IMG/VR virus record: IMGVR_UViG_3300038435_000035
Span: 1 to 39,355 of that record
DNA: 39,355 nucleotides
Reading direction: 5' to 3' (one strand)
Source: a virus
Of this stretch, positions 25,035 to 32,498 are shown in pieces (positions within the stretch are counted from its first letter, which is position 1; every line of letters begins with the position of its first letter). The translations under genes were made by a program, and so were the position numbers. The notes under the pieces are model-generated. The model ran no database searches, had not been told where the DNA came from, and saw nothing but the letters and a program-made list of their open reading frames with translations.

Positions 25035-25261
25035 TGAGCGAATTTGGAAGTTTAAATTCAGTGGGTGAGCCAGGCTCTCCGCGTATGAGTGCATACGGCG
25101 GTAATGATGGACGCGGCCCAGTAGACAATGTACTACCAACCGGCATTGTTGCTCGCGGTAATGAAGTTCGTGCCGGAGATGTCTATGACAAGGGTGAACG
25201 CCGGGGTATGTCAACCGCGCGCAATGCGTCAAAAGCGCGTGGCATGTCGGAACGAAAATAA
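25034..25261 (+). CDS. Small Gly/Arg-rich protein
   Basis: 75 aa, GGAGA eight bases before ATG 25034. Gly-, Arg- and Ser-rich and probably disordered (AYGGNDGRGPVDNV, RGNEVRAGDVYDKGERRGMS). Basic C-terminus (NASKARGMSERK). Likely a small virion-associated or DNA-interacting protein by context; function unknown. Confidence 0.55.
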   Translation: MSEFGSLNSVGEPGSPRMSAYGGNDGRGPVDNVLPTGIVARGNEVRAGDVYDKGERRGMSTARNASKARGMSERK

Positions 25262-25365
25262 TGGATGAATGGATAACGATGTTACCCCATTGGAGCCCCT
25301 TGATTCTGCCGATGATTGCGGCGGGACTTCTGGCTTTTGGATTAATGCTAGAGATCCGGCCATAG
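25261..25365 (+). CDS. Candidate small one-segment membrane peptide (antiholin/holin-like)
   Basis: 34 aa from ATG 25261, which overlaps the stop of the upstream gene (TAATG). It has a short hydrophilic start (MDEWITMLPHW) and one long hydrophobic segment (PLILPMIAAGLLAFGLML), then a basic end (EIRP). It lies in a different frame within the first third of the next ORF. A tiny membrane peptide before the endolysin region is compatible with lysis control. Only the frame, coupling and hydrophobicity support it. Confidence 0.4.
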   Translation: MDEWITMLPHWSPLILPMIAAGLLAFGLMLEIRP

Positions 25366-25580
25366 CTAAAATATTAGCGATAGGATATGCCAGCGTCATG
25401 GTTGTACTTGCCGCTGGCTTTGTCCTTTTGTGTATTGTTATGGCGGTCCTATCATTCTTTCATCCCGATAAAGCAGGAGAGTTCCTGACGGTATTCGGCA
25501 TACCCGCAGCAACTCTCTTTGGTGCTTATATTGTCAAGGCGAAGAATAACGCCAAGGCTTACATTAAGAAGAAGGACTAA
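25269..25580 (+). CDS. Candidate holin
   Basis: 103 aa open frame overlapping the previous small ORF out of frame for 97 bases. Two hydrophobic segments are visible, about residues 38-64 (IGYASVMVVLAAGFVLLCIV) and 72-88 (FLTVFGIPAATLFGAYIV), and a basic tail (KAKNNAKAYIKKKD), the usual small two-pass holin plan. An ATG inside the first segment (VMVVLAAG) could be a later start. The stop overlaps the stop of the convergent recT-like gene. The endolysin is 1.5 kb downstream. Holin role inferred from topology and location. Confidence 0.55.
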   Translation: MDNDVTPLEPLDSADDCGGTSGFWINARDPAIAKILAIGYASVMVVLAAGFVLLCIVMAVLSFFHPDKAGEFLTVFGIPAATLFGAYIVKAKNNAKAYIKKKD

Positions 25581-26371
25581 TCCTTATAAGCTGGTTCATC
25601 TATGTTTTGCGCATCTTCGTGCGGAGCCGCATTATAACGAGAGAATCTGATAATCCCCTCGTCGTAAACAGCCTTTTCGCTGCTTGATTTAAGGGCGTTT
25701 TTTAGCCACATCTCGACATAGCCCACAGGCCAGCGATTTTGCTTGGCCATTTCGTGCAGATATTGCCAGTCTAATGGTTGGTCGGGCTTAGTAACTTCGC
25801 CCGTCTCAACGTCAGTGACCAAATCCTCATCCTTTACAAAGGTCGCTTTTGTTTCTGGAATAGCAACCGTTTGAGCCTTGGGGATAGTTTCTATTTCTGT
25901 TTCGTCCAACATGCCAAGACCAAGTAATCTAAGCGTGGCGCGTCTCATTGCTTTAGTCTCGGCTTTCATCAGGCTATTACAAAGAGAATCACCGCTTTGT
26001 CCTTGAACCGTGACGATGCCAGTAGCATCAGCGTGCCGACCATGCGGCATTGAGGCGCGAGCGGTGACAGAGGCCAGTCCTGATTGAATCTTCTTGTCCA
26101 TAATACTGATGCTGACATCGTGGATTCGACAAAGTTGCTCGGCGGCGGCCTTGGTGGCGTAAAGTGATTGCTTGCCGCCGGTCTTGAGAATCATAAACGG
26201 CTGAGTAAACGGGTCTAATCCTAGCCTGGTTGTAAATTCGCCGACATATTTAATTTTGTCTTGGTCGCTCAAGCTAGAAATGTCGCCTTTCAAAAAGACA
26301 TCATTTAAAAGCTTCTGGGCTTCGGCTGTAACCGGCAATTGTTTACTTTCGACACTTAATTGATTGGACAT
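25577..26371 (-). CDS. RecT/Redβ-like single-strand annealing protein
   Basis: 264 aa from ATG 26371 (AGGAG five bases upstream). A longer frame to 26413 would encode only the tandem 15-bp repeats. The core is LGLDPFTQPFMILKTGG (about 50-66), then a KQSLYATKAAAEQLCRIHDV strand-helix and an LMKAETKAMRRATLRLLGLG helix (about 138-157) followed by MLDETE. This layout and the 'GL-PFT...YATK...TKA-RR.T...GLGMLDETE' spacing match phage RecT/Redβ-family annealing proteins as I recall them. It promotes pairing of complementary ssDNA during recombination and replication. The partner exonuclease is not seen in the window. Family assignment is moderate. Confidence 0.7.
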   Translation of the reverse strand: MSNQLSVESKQLPVTAEAQKLLNDVFLKGDISSLSDQDKIKYVGEFTTRLGLDPFTQPFMILKTGGKQSLYATKAAAEQLCRIHDVSISIMDKKIQSGLASVTARASMPHGRHADATGIVTVQGQSGDSLCNSLMKAETKAMRRATLRLLGLGMLDETEIETIPKAQTVAIPETKATFVKDEDLVTDVETGEVTKPDQPLDWQYLHEMAKQNRWPVGYVEMWLKNALKSSSEKAVYDEGIIRFSRYNAAPHEDAQNIDEPAYKD

Positions 26372-26383
26372 AAGCTCTCCTTG

Positions 26384-26428
26384 GTGTACTGATATCAAGT
26401 GTACTGATATCAAGTTTACTGTATAATG
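26384..26428. repeat. Tandem 15-bp direct repeats (operator-like)
   Basis: GTGTACTGATATCAA is repeated exactly at 26384-26398 and 26399-26413, followed by a degenerate third unit GTTTACTGTATAATG at 26414-26428. Each full unit contains the palindrome TGATATCA. The array lies between divergent recT-like and RHH genes and overlaps a predicted plus-strand TATAAT. Confidence 0.85.
26422..26427 (+). promoter_or_regulatory. Predicted -10 element of the RHH gene promoter
   Basis: TATAAT at 26422-26427 lies inside the third repeat unit. The region at a -35 distance is occupied by the second repeat unit and has no good hexamer, so the promoter may need an activator or be repressed by a repeat-binding protein. 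Confidence 0.45.
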
Positions 26429-26436
26429 CTATCAAG

Positions 26437-26445
26437 ATTATATCA
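26437..26445 (-). promoter_or_regulatory. Predicted extended -10 promoter of the recT-like gene
   Basis: On the minus strand this reads TGATATAAT, a full extended -10. Transcription would start near 26430, pass through the tandem repeats and reach the recT-like ATG at 26371. It faces the plus-strand TATAAT only ten bases away, so both promoters cannot be occupied at once. Confidence 0.5.
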
Positions 26446-26456
26446 TCGAGGTTACC

Positions 26457-26660
26457 ATGACTGATAGAAATTTGCCAAAGAAACCGCTGCTAATTTATGT
26501 ACCGGAAACCTTGGCCGACAAGATAGACGAACTTGCCAAGAAACTCGATTATCCCTCTCGTTCCGAGTTGATAAGAGATGTTTTGCGGAACTGGGTGGGC
26601 AATCAAAACCGGAGAGCAAATGAAGCTGCCAGAGCAGAATCTATTGGATGCGCTAAATAG
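26457..26660 (+). CDS. Ribbon-helix-helix (CopG/MetJ-type) DNA-binding regulator
   Basis: 67 aa, GAGG five bases before ATG. An N-terminal strand (PKKPLLIYVPETLADKIDEL; the IYVP strand contacts DNA), then helices at about 18-30 and 34-47 (SRSELIRDVLRNWV), is the whole RHH core. RHH dimers bind short tandem operators, and a 15-bp tandem repeat array lies just upstream in the recT promoter region, so autoregulation or recT control is plausible. Its end overlaps the start of the next gene by 41 bases. Confidence 0.8.
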   Translation: MTDRNLPKKPLLIYVPETLADKIDELAKKLDYPSRSELIRDVLRNWVGNQNRRANEAARAESIGCAK

Positions 26661-27039
26661 CGTCGAATATGTATTGTTTAAACACGTCAATGGCATCATG
26701 GAAAGCTATTTCCGGCTATGCAATTCTCAATCCTTGAAAGATGCGGCCGACTCTTTGCGTGACATCAACCTCAAGGCTATTGACCTAGAAGCTCAAGTCA
26801 AGCAGATACTCAACGCATGGGGCTGCCCGCCTGCCAAGATACTCAATGTGGGCGCTCGGACTTATGACACGCTTGACAGCAAGCTTTTAAATATGAGCCA
26901 CTTCTATAATAGGTACGCTTATTCCAAGCCGGAAGGAAAGGCGAAGGAATTGACAGCCTTCTATTACCTTATTAAAGATGCGCTTGATATCTCGGTGGAG
27001 ACAAAGCCCGAACATTATTACAAGGACCATTTGGCGTGA
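26620..27039 (+). CDS. Unknown helical protein in the RHH-endolysin operon
   Basis: 139 aa from ATG 26620 (GGAGAG five bases upstream). Largely helical with a central charged segment (RDINLKAIDLEAQVKQILNA) and one Cys-Pro-Pro motif (WGCPPAK). It ends with HYYKDHLA, and its TGA overlaps the GTG start of the endolysin. No family recognised; operon context suggests regulation or lysis support. Confidence 0.55.
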   Translation: MKLPEQNLLDALNSVEYVLFKHVNGIMESYFRLCNSQSLKDAADSLRDINLKAIDLEAQVKQILNAWGCPPAKILNVGARTYDTLDSKLLNMSHFYNRYAYSKPEGKAKELTAFYYLIKDALDISVETKPEHYYKDHLA

Positions 27040-27509
27040 AGAATAAAGAACTTGACTTGTTCCCTGATGATATCGTGTTGGCGGCGCAGAAGTCCGAGAA
27101 GGCGACCGGCTGCCCGGCTTGTATCACGCTTGCTCAGTGGGCGCTTGAATCCGGTTACGGAAAGCACTTGTCTGGCCGTAATAACCCTTTTGGTATCAAG
27201 TGGACGACTACCTGGAAAGATGGCTATACGCTTTGCAAGACACGGGAATTTATACGCGGCGAATGGGTAACTGTTAACGCCAAGTTTGCCAACTTTCCGA
27301 CGCTTGAGGCTGCATTTTCTCGACATGGTAACTTGTTGATGAATCCCAAAGGCCCATACAAACAAGGTGTCAAAGCTTGGGAAGCTTCCAAGGATTGGCA
27401 TATCTTTCTAAAGCTGATAGCTCCTGTTTATGCCACTGACCCGAAATATTTTGACAAAGTATTTGGCATCATCAAGCAATGGCAATTGGATAAGCTCAAC
27501 CTTAAATAG
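27036..27509 (+). CDS. Endolysin, glucosaminidase domain (endo-beta-N-acetylglucosaminidase)
   Basis: 157 aa, GTG start overlapping the previous stop. The whole protein is one glucosaminidase domain: CITLAQWALESGYGKH (residues 29-44) with the probable catalytic Glu38, then GRNNPFGIKW and a late FSRHGNLLMNP segment, the N...F.IK and S..D/H-rich motifs of the FlgJ/GH73-type family. It cuts the peptidoglycan glycan chain to lyse the cell. There is no signal peptide or cell-wall-binding domain, so release probably needs a holin. Single-domain form is typical for Gram-negative hosts. Confidence 0.85.
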   Translation: MKNKELDLFPDDIVLAAQKSEKATGCPACITLAQWALESGYGKHLSGRNNPFGIKWTTTWKDGYTLCKTREFIRGEWVTVNAKFANFPTLEAAFSRHGNLLMNPKGPYKQGVKAWEASKDWHIFLKLIAPVYATDPKYFDKVFGIIKQWQLDKLNLK

Positions 27510-27574
27510 GTTCCGCTCCTTGCCTCTCTGCCTAATTACGGTTAAATTTAGCTTGTAATATGGAGAGGTTTAAA

Positions 27575-27964
27575 ATGTCGAAACGCTTATTCGTTGCTAT
27601 TGCCGTTGCTCTAGTGGCTCTCTTGTCTAGTCCTGTGGATGCGCAAGCCCCGTCTGGGCAGTTAGTGCGTCCGTTCTCTCCGATTGGTGTTGACGGCAAT
27701 CAAATCTATCAAGAGACAATTGCCTTCACTGGTGCCGACCAAGAAATAACTTTTACACAGCCTTCTAGCATCATCACTATTTTTGTTCAGCCAAGTTCGT
27801 CTACGGCTTACATTCACTTCACGCAGGACGGCTTGGATGCCACAACCTCTGATTTTGCATTACCCCCTGGTTTTGGCTTCACTTTTCAAAGTCTTCCGCA
27901 ATTGGCCTCTATCCATATAATTGGGAGCGGTGCCGTCGGTTCGTTCTCAATAGTGGCTCACTAA
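27575..27964 (+). CDS. Predicted exported beta-rich protein
   Basis: 129 aa from ATG 27575 (GGAGAGG six bases upstream). It starts with a clear Sec signal peptide (KRLFVAIAVALVALLSSPVD, cleavage near residue 23-25, DAQA/PSG). The mature region is Thr/Ser/Phe/Pro-rich and beta-like (ITFTQPSSIITIFVQPSSST, LPPGFGFTFQSLPQ), possibly a small surface or fibre-related domain. It is the first of three consecutive signal-peptide genes after the endolysin. Function unknown. Confidence 0.65.
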   Translation: MSKRLFVAIAVALVALLSSPVDAQAPSGQLVRPFSPIGVDGNQIYQETIAFTGADQEITFTQPSSIITIFVQPSSSTAYIHFTQDGLDATTSDFALPPGFGFTFQSLPQLASIHIIGSGAVGSFSIVAH

Positions 27965-27992
27965 TCACATAACCAGCACATAAGGAAAACCA

Positions 27993-30900
27993 ATGCAGTT
28001 GTTACTTTCAAGACTTTTAGCGTTTTTTCTGTGCGTACTTTGCACATTGCCTGCCTTCGCTGACGGCATTTCTGGTGGCGGCTCTGGTGGTGGTGGTTCG
28101 GGTACTGTTACTAGTGTTGGTTTGCAGGTCAATACCTTTCCCTTGGGTGTCACCTTTAGCCCTGTCACGACTGCCGGTACTATCCAACTTACTCCAACGT
28201 CAAAGACCATTGGCTCCATTATGTATTGGACGGCGGCCACTACCGTTGGAACGCTTGCGCCAGGAGCAGATGGCACCGTTCTCACTCTTGCCGGTGGTGT
28301 GCCTACCTGGGCCGCCGGTGGTTTGGGCACCGTCACAAGTTTCAGCGCCACGCCATCTGGTATCTTCGATGTGGCAACGGCAACGACAACCCCGGCGCTT
28401 AGTCTGGATAACCAGGCCGCTAATATTGTTCTCGCCGGTCCGACATCTGGCGGCGCTGCCACTCCATCATTTAGAGCGCTGGTTAGCGATGACATACCTA
28501 ACTTGGATGCTGCAAAAATCACTACAGGTACGTTTAGTAGCGCCTTAATACCGGCAATTAATTTAGCCGCTGGTGGTGCTGGTGGTGTAACCGGACTGCT
28601 ACCCATAGCCAACGGCGGCACCGCAAATGCTTCTTTGTCCGTCGTACAGGGTACTGTTTATTATGGTGATGGTTCTAAACTCGTGGGCTTAGCCCCTGGT
28701 ACATCAGGGCAGTTTCTAAAGACACAAGGAGCCGCTGCTGACCCGGTTTGGGATACTGTTAGCGGAACTGGCACGGTAACCAGCTTTAGTGCGACCCCAT
28801 CCGGCATATTTGATGTAGCTGACCCTACCACCACTCCTGCATTAAGCTTAGACAATCAGGCGGCCAACATCGTTTTAGCTGGCCCAACTACCGGCGGCGC
28901 CGCTACTCCTGCCTTTCGCTCTTTGGTTGCTGCCGACATTCCGACGATATCGTTAACCTCTGGGGTTAGCGGTGTCCTACCGATAGCCAACGGCGGCACT
29001 AACAATGGCTCGCTTTCTGTTACTCAAGGAAGCGTTTATTACGGTGACGGCTCCAAGCTTGTCGCGCTCGCTCCTGGTACGCTCGGCGAAGTTCTCACAA
29101 CTCAGGGTGCCGGCGCTAATCCAATTTGGTCGCCTGCCGTTGGAACTGGGACGGTAACATCAGTTGCTATGACTGGTGACGGTGTAATTTTCAATAGCAC
29201 CGTAGCTGGTTCCCCAATCACCACTACTGGAACATTAATTCCAGCCTTGTTGTCTCAAACCCAAAACACTGCATTGATGGCACCAGACGGAAGCGCTGGA
29301 ACGCCAACGTTTAGAGCCATTCTCAATGCTGACCTTCCGCTTATCTCAATTGCTAAAGGCGGTACGAATAACGCCTCTTTGTCGGTTGTTCAAGGTACTG
29401 TTTATTATGGCGACGGATCTAAATTGGTTGGACTGGCGCCTGGTACAACAGGACAAGTATTAACCACGCAAGGAGCCGCTGCTGACCCGGTTTGGTCTTC
29501 GGCTGGTGCCGGTACTGTTACCAGTTTTAGTGCAACTCCAAGTGGTATCTTTGATGTTGCCACTGCCACCACTACACCAGCTCTCAGTTTGGACAATCAA
29601 AATGCAAACATTGTTTTAGCTGGCCCTGCATCCGGTGGAGCGGCAACTCCAAGCTTTAGAGCCTTGGTGGAAGCGGATTTTCCTTCGACTACCAACTTTC
29701 ACCAAATGGCCAGTCAATCAAGTTCGCCTTTAACGTTGGCCAATACTGATGTCACTGTTCAGAATGTTACGACTGGCGCAAGTGCTTTTACTGTCAATTT
29801 ACCGGCTGGCAATGGAACGGGAATCAATAACAAAATCTTCTTGATAAAGAAGGCTGATAGCGGCGCCGGTGCAATTACTGTTACGCCGAACGCTGGCAAT
29901 TCTGACTTGATAGACGGTGCGGCAACTTACACGCTATCCAATCAATATGACTTTGTGGCTGTTCAATCTGATGGTGCCAATCCAGCCAACTGGCGCATTA
30001 TCGGTTACTTTAAGAGAGCCATCCAACCTTCTAATCAGTTTGTAACTGGTGCAACCGTTACTGGCTTCACTTATACTCAGCCTTCTGTAAGCAACCTGTC
30101 CGGCTTGCCTGTGACCGTTGGACAAGGCGGTACTGGTACGACTACCCTAACTAATCACGGGGTTGTTCTCGGGCAAGGAACCAGCCCGGTTGCAATTACA
30201 AGCGCGGGCACTACTGACTTTCCTTTAGTATCAAATGGAGCTTCGGCTGACCCGGCGTTCGAGCAATTGAGTTTAACGAGTGCTGTAACCGGCATTTTGC
30301 CTGTAGCAAATGGTGGCACAGGCGCATCAAGTTTAACTGATACCGCCTTAGTAATTGGTAACGGCACTGGTGCAGTTACTTTGGTATCACCAAGCGCGAC
30401 CGTAGGGGTTGCGGTAGTATCTCAGGGTGTTGGCGTTGATCCTGCTTACGGCACAGTGGTAGTCGCTGGCGGTGGAACAGGCAGAGCAAGCTTAACAGCA
30501 AACAATTTAGTTATTGGCGCTGGTACAACTCAAGTGACTTTACTCGCTCCAAGTGCCACTTCTGGTGTTGCTTTGATATCGCAAGGCACAGGCGTTGATC
30601 CGGCATACGGCGCTATTAATCTTGCCAGCACTTCAATTGTGACTGGTACGCTTCCGGTGGGCAATGGCGGCACAGGCGCAACTACGCTCACAAATCATGG
30701 CGTCTTGCTTGGTCAAGCAACTAGCGCAATTGTTGCTACTACTGCTGGTACAACGGACTACCCGCTTGTGTCCAATGGCGCAAGTGCTGATCCTGCTTTT
30801 GAACAACTTAGTTTAACTGCCGGTGTGCAAGGTGTATTGCCGATAGCAAATGGTGGCACTAACAATGGTTCTCTCGATGTCACGCAAGGGAACGTCTACT

Positions 30901-32498
30901 ATGGTGACGGAAGTAAATTAGTTGCTTTAACGCCCGGCACCAGTGGGTACGTATTAACGACGCAAGGCGCAGCCGCTAATCCTATCTGGGCTGCCGCAAG
31001 CGGTAATCCCACGGCAGGAACAAACGTAACCGTATCTGGTTCTACCGTTAATGCGATTGCTAATCTAGCTACTCAAAGCTCGTCGCCCGTAACATTAACC
31101 GGAACGTCAGAGACGTTTCAACTCGTTACCACCAGCACGACTTCAAACTTCACCATTAACTTACCGGCTGCTACTAATACTGGCAAAGTGTTTTGCATCA
31201 AGAAAGTTGATAGCAGTACCGGCAACATTCAAATCGTAAGAAATGGAACCGACACTATTGAGGGTGCTACTACTTATACAATGACCAGTGACGCTAATGG
31301 CGGGGAAAATACCGCCGTTTGGTTAGTTGCTGACGGTGTTAATAAATGGTATGCGATAGCTGACCATGTCACGGGCCTTACAACTTCGGCATTGCCTACT
31401 ACGTCGCTCTTAACGGGTGCAGGCGCAACTGGTGGCGTTCAACCTCTAACTATTGGGGCTGCTAATCAAGTATTGCGCGTTTCGGGGGGTGCCATAGGCT
31501 GGGGAAGTATTACGCTGAGCAGTACCAATGCAGTTAATGGGGTTCTTGCTACGTCAAACGGTGGTACTGGCTCGGCATCATGGGGACAGCAATATTGCCA
31601 AGGACGGCTAACGCTTACAACGGCCGTGCCTGTTACGACTGCTGATGTGACGGGCGCAACAACTGTGTACTTTACGCCGTACAACGGTAATCTGTTTGGT
31701 TATTTTGATGGCACTAATTGGACGGTAAAAACATTTACTCAAGCAAGTGTGAGCTTGTCCGGTTTAACTGCTAATTCTAACTATGATGTATTTGGTTATC
31801 TAAACGGTTCGGCGCTGAACATAGAAACTCTTGTTTGGGCGAGTGCAACGGCTCGGGCGACTGCTCTTGTGTTGCAAGATGGCGTCTGGGTTAAGGATGG
31901 TGCTACTGATCGTAGATATCTGGGCACGATTCGCATAACAGGAACTACTGGTCAATGCGAAGATAGTGTGACTCGTCGATATGTATGGAATCAATACAAT
32001 CGCGTTGATCGTACCGTGGTTGCAGATAGCACGCTCACCAGCTGGACGACTACTGTAAACGGAAGCTTTGAACGCGTTACCGCGACTGGTAGTGTCAACA
32101 CAGAAGTTGCTGGGGAAAATGCTGTATATATGGTAATTGGCTTAGTGGATAGTCCTGTATATGCGACAAGTGCCGCGTTTATTACGGGGGGTAATGCTAC
32201 TCGTAATGCGTATTTAGGTATGAATATTGGCTCAACCTCTGGAACAACTGATAGCGGGGTTACGCCAGCGACTACCACAACTGACTTTATGCGCGTTAGC
32301 GCAATCGGCGGCACCACCGGGACGGGCGCCAATTATGGTTTTAATTACGAAGGCTTTACAGCCATTGGATACAATGTTTTCACGTTCCTGCAACAATGGG
32401 GACACACTACAAGTTCGATGACTGTGTACGGACGTTCGGGCAATACACCGCCGAGCGCTCCGGGTAATTGCTACATGAAAGTAAGGACGTTAATGTAA
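27993..32498 (+). CDS. Exported fibre-like repeat protein with tail-fibre-type C-terminal domain
   Basis: 1501 aa, AAGGAAAACC RBS. It opens with a Sec-like signal peptide (LLLSRLLAFFLCVLCTLPAF, AFA/DG), then a Gly/Ser linker. The bulk is repeats. A YYGDGSKLV module (with GGTNNGSLSV... before and APGT-GQVLTTQGAAADP after) occurs about at 28610, 28985, 29350 and 30830. An SFSATPSGIFDVA module occurs at about 28340, 28785 and 29520. Related GGTG..LT modules run from 30115 to 30800. Two SSSPLTL/SSSPVTL beta domains lie at about 29710 and 31080. The C-terminal domain (from about residue 1200) is homologous to the tip of the tail fibre at 16549-18513 (VYFTPYNGN, YDVFGYLNGSALNI, LQDGVWVKDGATDRRYLGT, RRYVWNQYNR). 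A fibre with a signal peptide is unexpected for a virion protein. Confidence 0.75.
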   Translation: MQLLLSRLLAFFLCVLCTLPAFADGISGGGSGGGGSGTVTSVGLQVNTFPLGVTFSPVTTAGTIQLTPTSKTIGSIMYWTAATTVGTLAPGADGTVLTLAGGVPTWAAGGLGTVTSFSATPSGIFDVATATTTPALSLDNQAANIVLAGPTSGGAATPSFRALVSDDIPNLDAAKITTGTFSSALIPAINLAAGGAGGVTGLLPIANGGTANASLSVVQGTVYYGDGSKLVGLAPGTSGQFLKTQGAAADPVWDTVSGTGTVTSFSATPSGIFDVADPTTTPALSLDNQAANIVLAGPTTGGAATPAFRSLVAADIPTISLTSGVSGVLPIANGGTNNGSLSVTQGSVYYGDGSKLVALAPGTLGEVLTTQGAGANPIWSPAVGTGTVTSVAMTGDGVIFNSTVAGSPITTTGTLIPALLSQTQNTALMAPDGSAGTPTFRAILNADLPLISIAKGGTNNASLSVVQGTVYYGDGSKLVGLAPGTTGQVLTTQGAAADPVWSSAGAGTVTSFSATPSGIFDVATATTTPALSLDNQNANIVLAGPASGGAATPSFRALVEADFPSTTNFHQMASQSSSPLTLANTDVTVQNVTTGASAFTVNLPAGNGTGINNKIFLIKKADSGAGAITVTPNAGNSDLIDGAATYTLSNQYDFVAVQSDGANPANWRIIGYFKRAIQPSNQFVTGATVTGFTYTQPSVSNLSGLPVTVGQGGTGTTTLTNHGVVLGQGTSPVAITSAGTTDFPLVSNGASADPAFEQLSLTSAVTGILPVANGGTGASSLTDTALVIGNGTGAVTLVSPSATVGVAVVSQGVGVDPAYGTVVVAGGGTGRASLTANNLVIGAGTTQVTLLAPSATSGVALISQGTGVDPAYGAINLASTSIVTGTLPVGNGGTGATTLTNHGVLLGQATSAIVATTAGTTDYPLVSNGASADPAFEQLSLTAGVQGVLPIANGGTNNGSLDVTQGNVYYGDGSKLVALTPGTSGYVLTTQGAAANPIWAAASGNPTAGTNVTVSGSTVNAIANLATQSSSPVTLTGTSETFQLVTTSTTSNFTINLPAATNTGKVFCIKKVDSSTGNIQIVRNGTDTIEGATTYTMTSDANGGENTAVWLVADGVNKWYAIADHVTGLTTSALPTTSLLTGAGATGGVQPLTIGAANQVLRVSGGAIGWGSITLSSTNAVNGVLATSNGGTGSASWGQQYCQGRLTLTTAVPVTTADVTGATTVYFTPYNGNLFGYFDGTNWTVKTFTQASVSLSGLTANSNYDVFGYLNGSALNIETLVWASATARATALVLQDGVWVKDGATDRRYLGTIRITGTTGQCEDSVTRRYVWNQYNRVDRTVVADSTLTSWTTTVNGSFERVTATGSVNTEVAGENAVYMVIGLVDSPVYATSAAFITGGNATRNAYLGMNIGSTSGTTDSGVTPATTTTDFMRVSAIGGTTGTGANYGFNYEGFTAIGYNVFTFLQQWGHTTSSMTVYGRSGNTPPSAPGNCYMKVRTLM

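Noticed and set aside
25561-25590. Small inverted repeat AAGGA/TCCTT at the convergent stops as terminator
   Set aside because: Only five base pairs and no T-tract.
26372-26413. N-terminal extension of the recT-like protein
   Set aside because: It only translates the tandem 15-bp repeats (LISVH twice) and lacks an RBS, while ATG 26371 has AGGAG.
27965-28621. Long minus-strand frames opposite the fibre-like gene (also at 29405, 31991)
   Set aside because: Pro/Val/Ala-rich mirror frames of Gly/Thr repeats without RBS; they are shadows of the plus-strand repeats.
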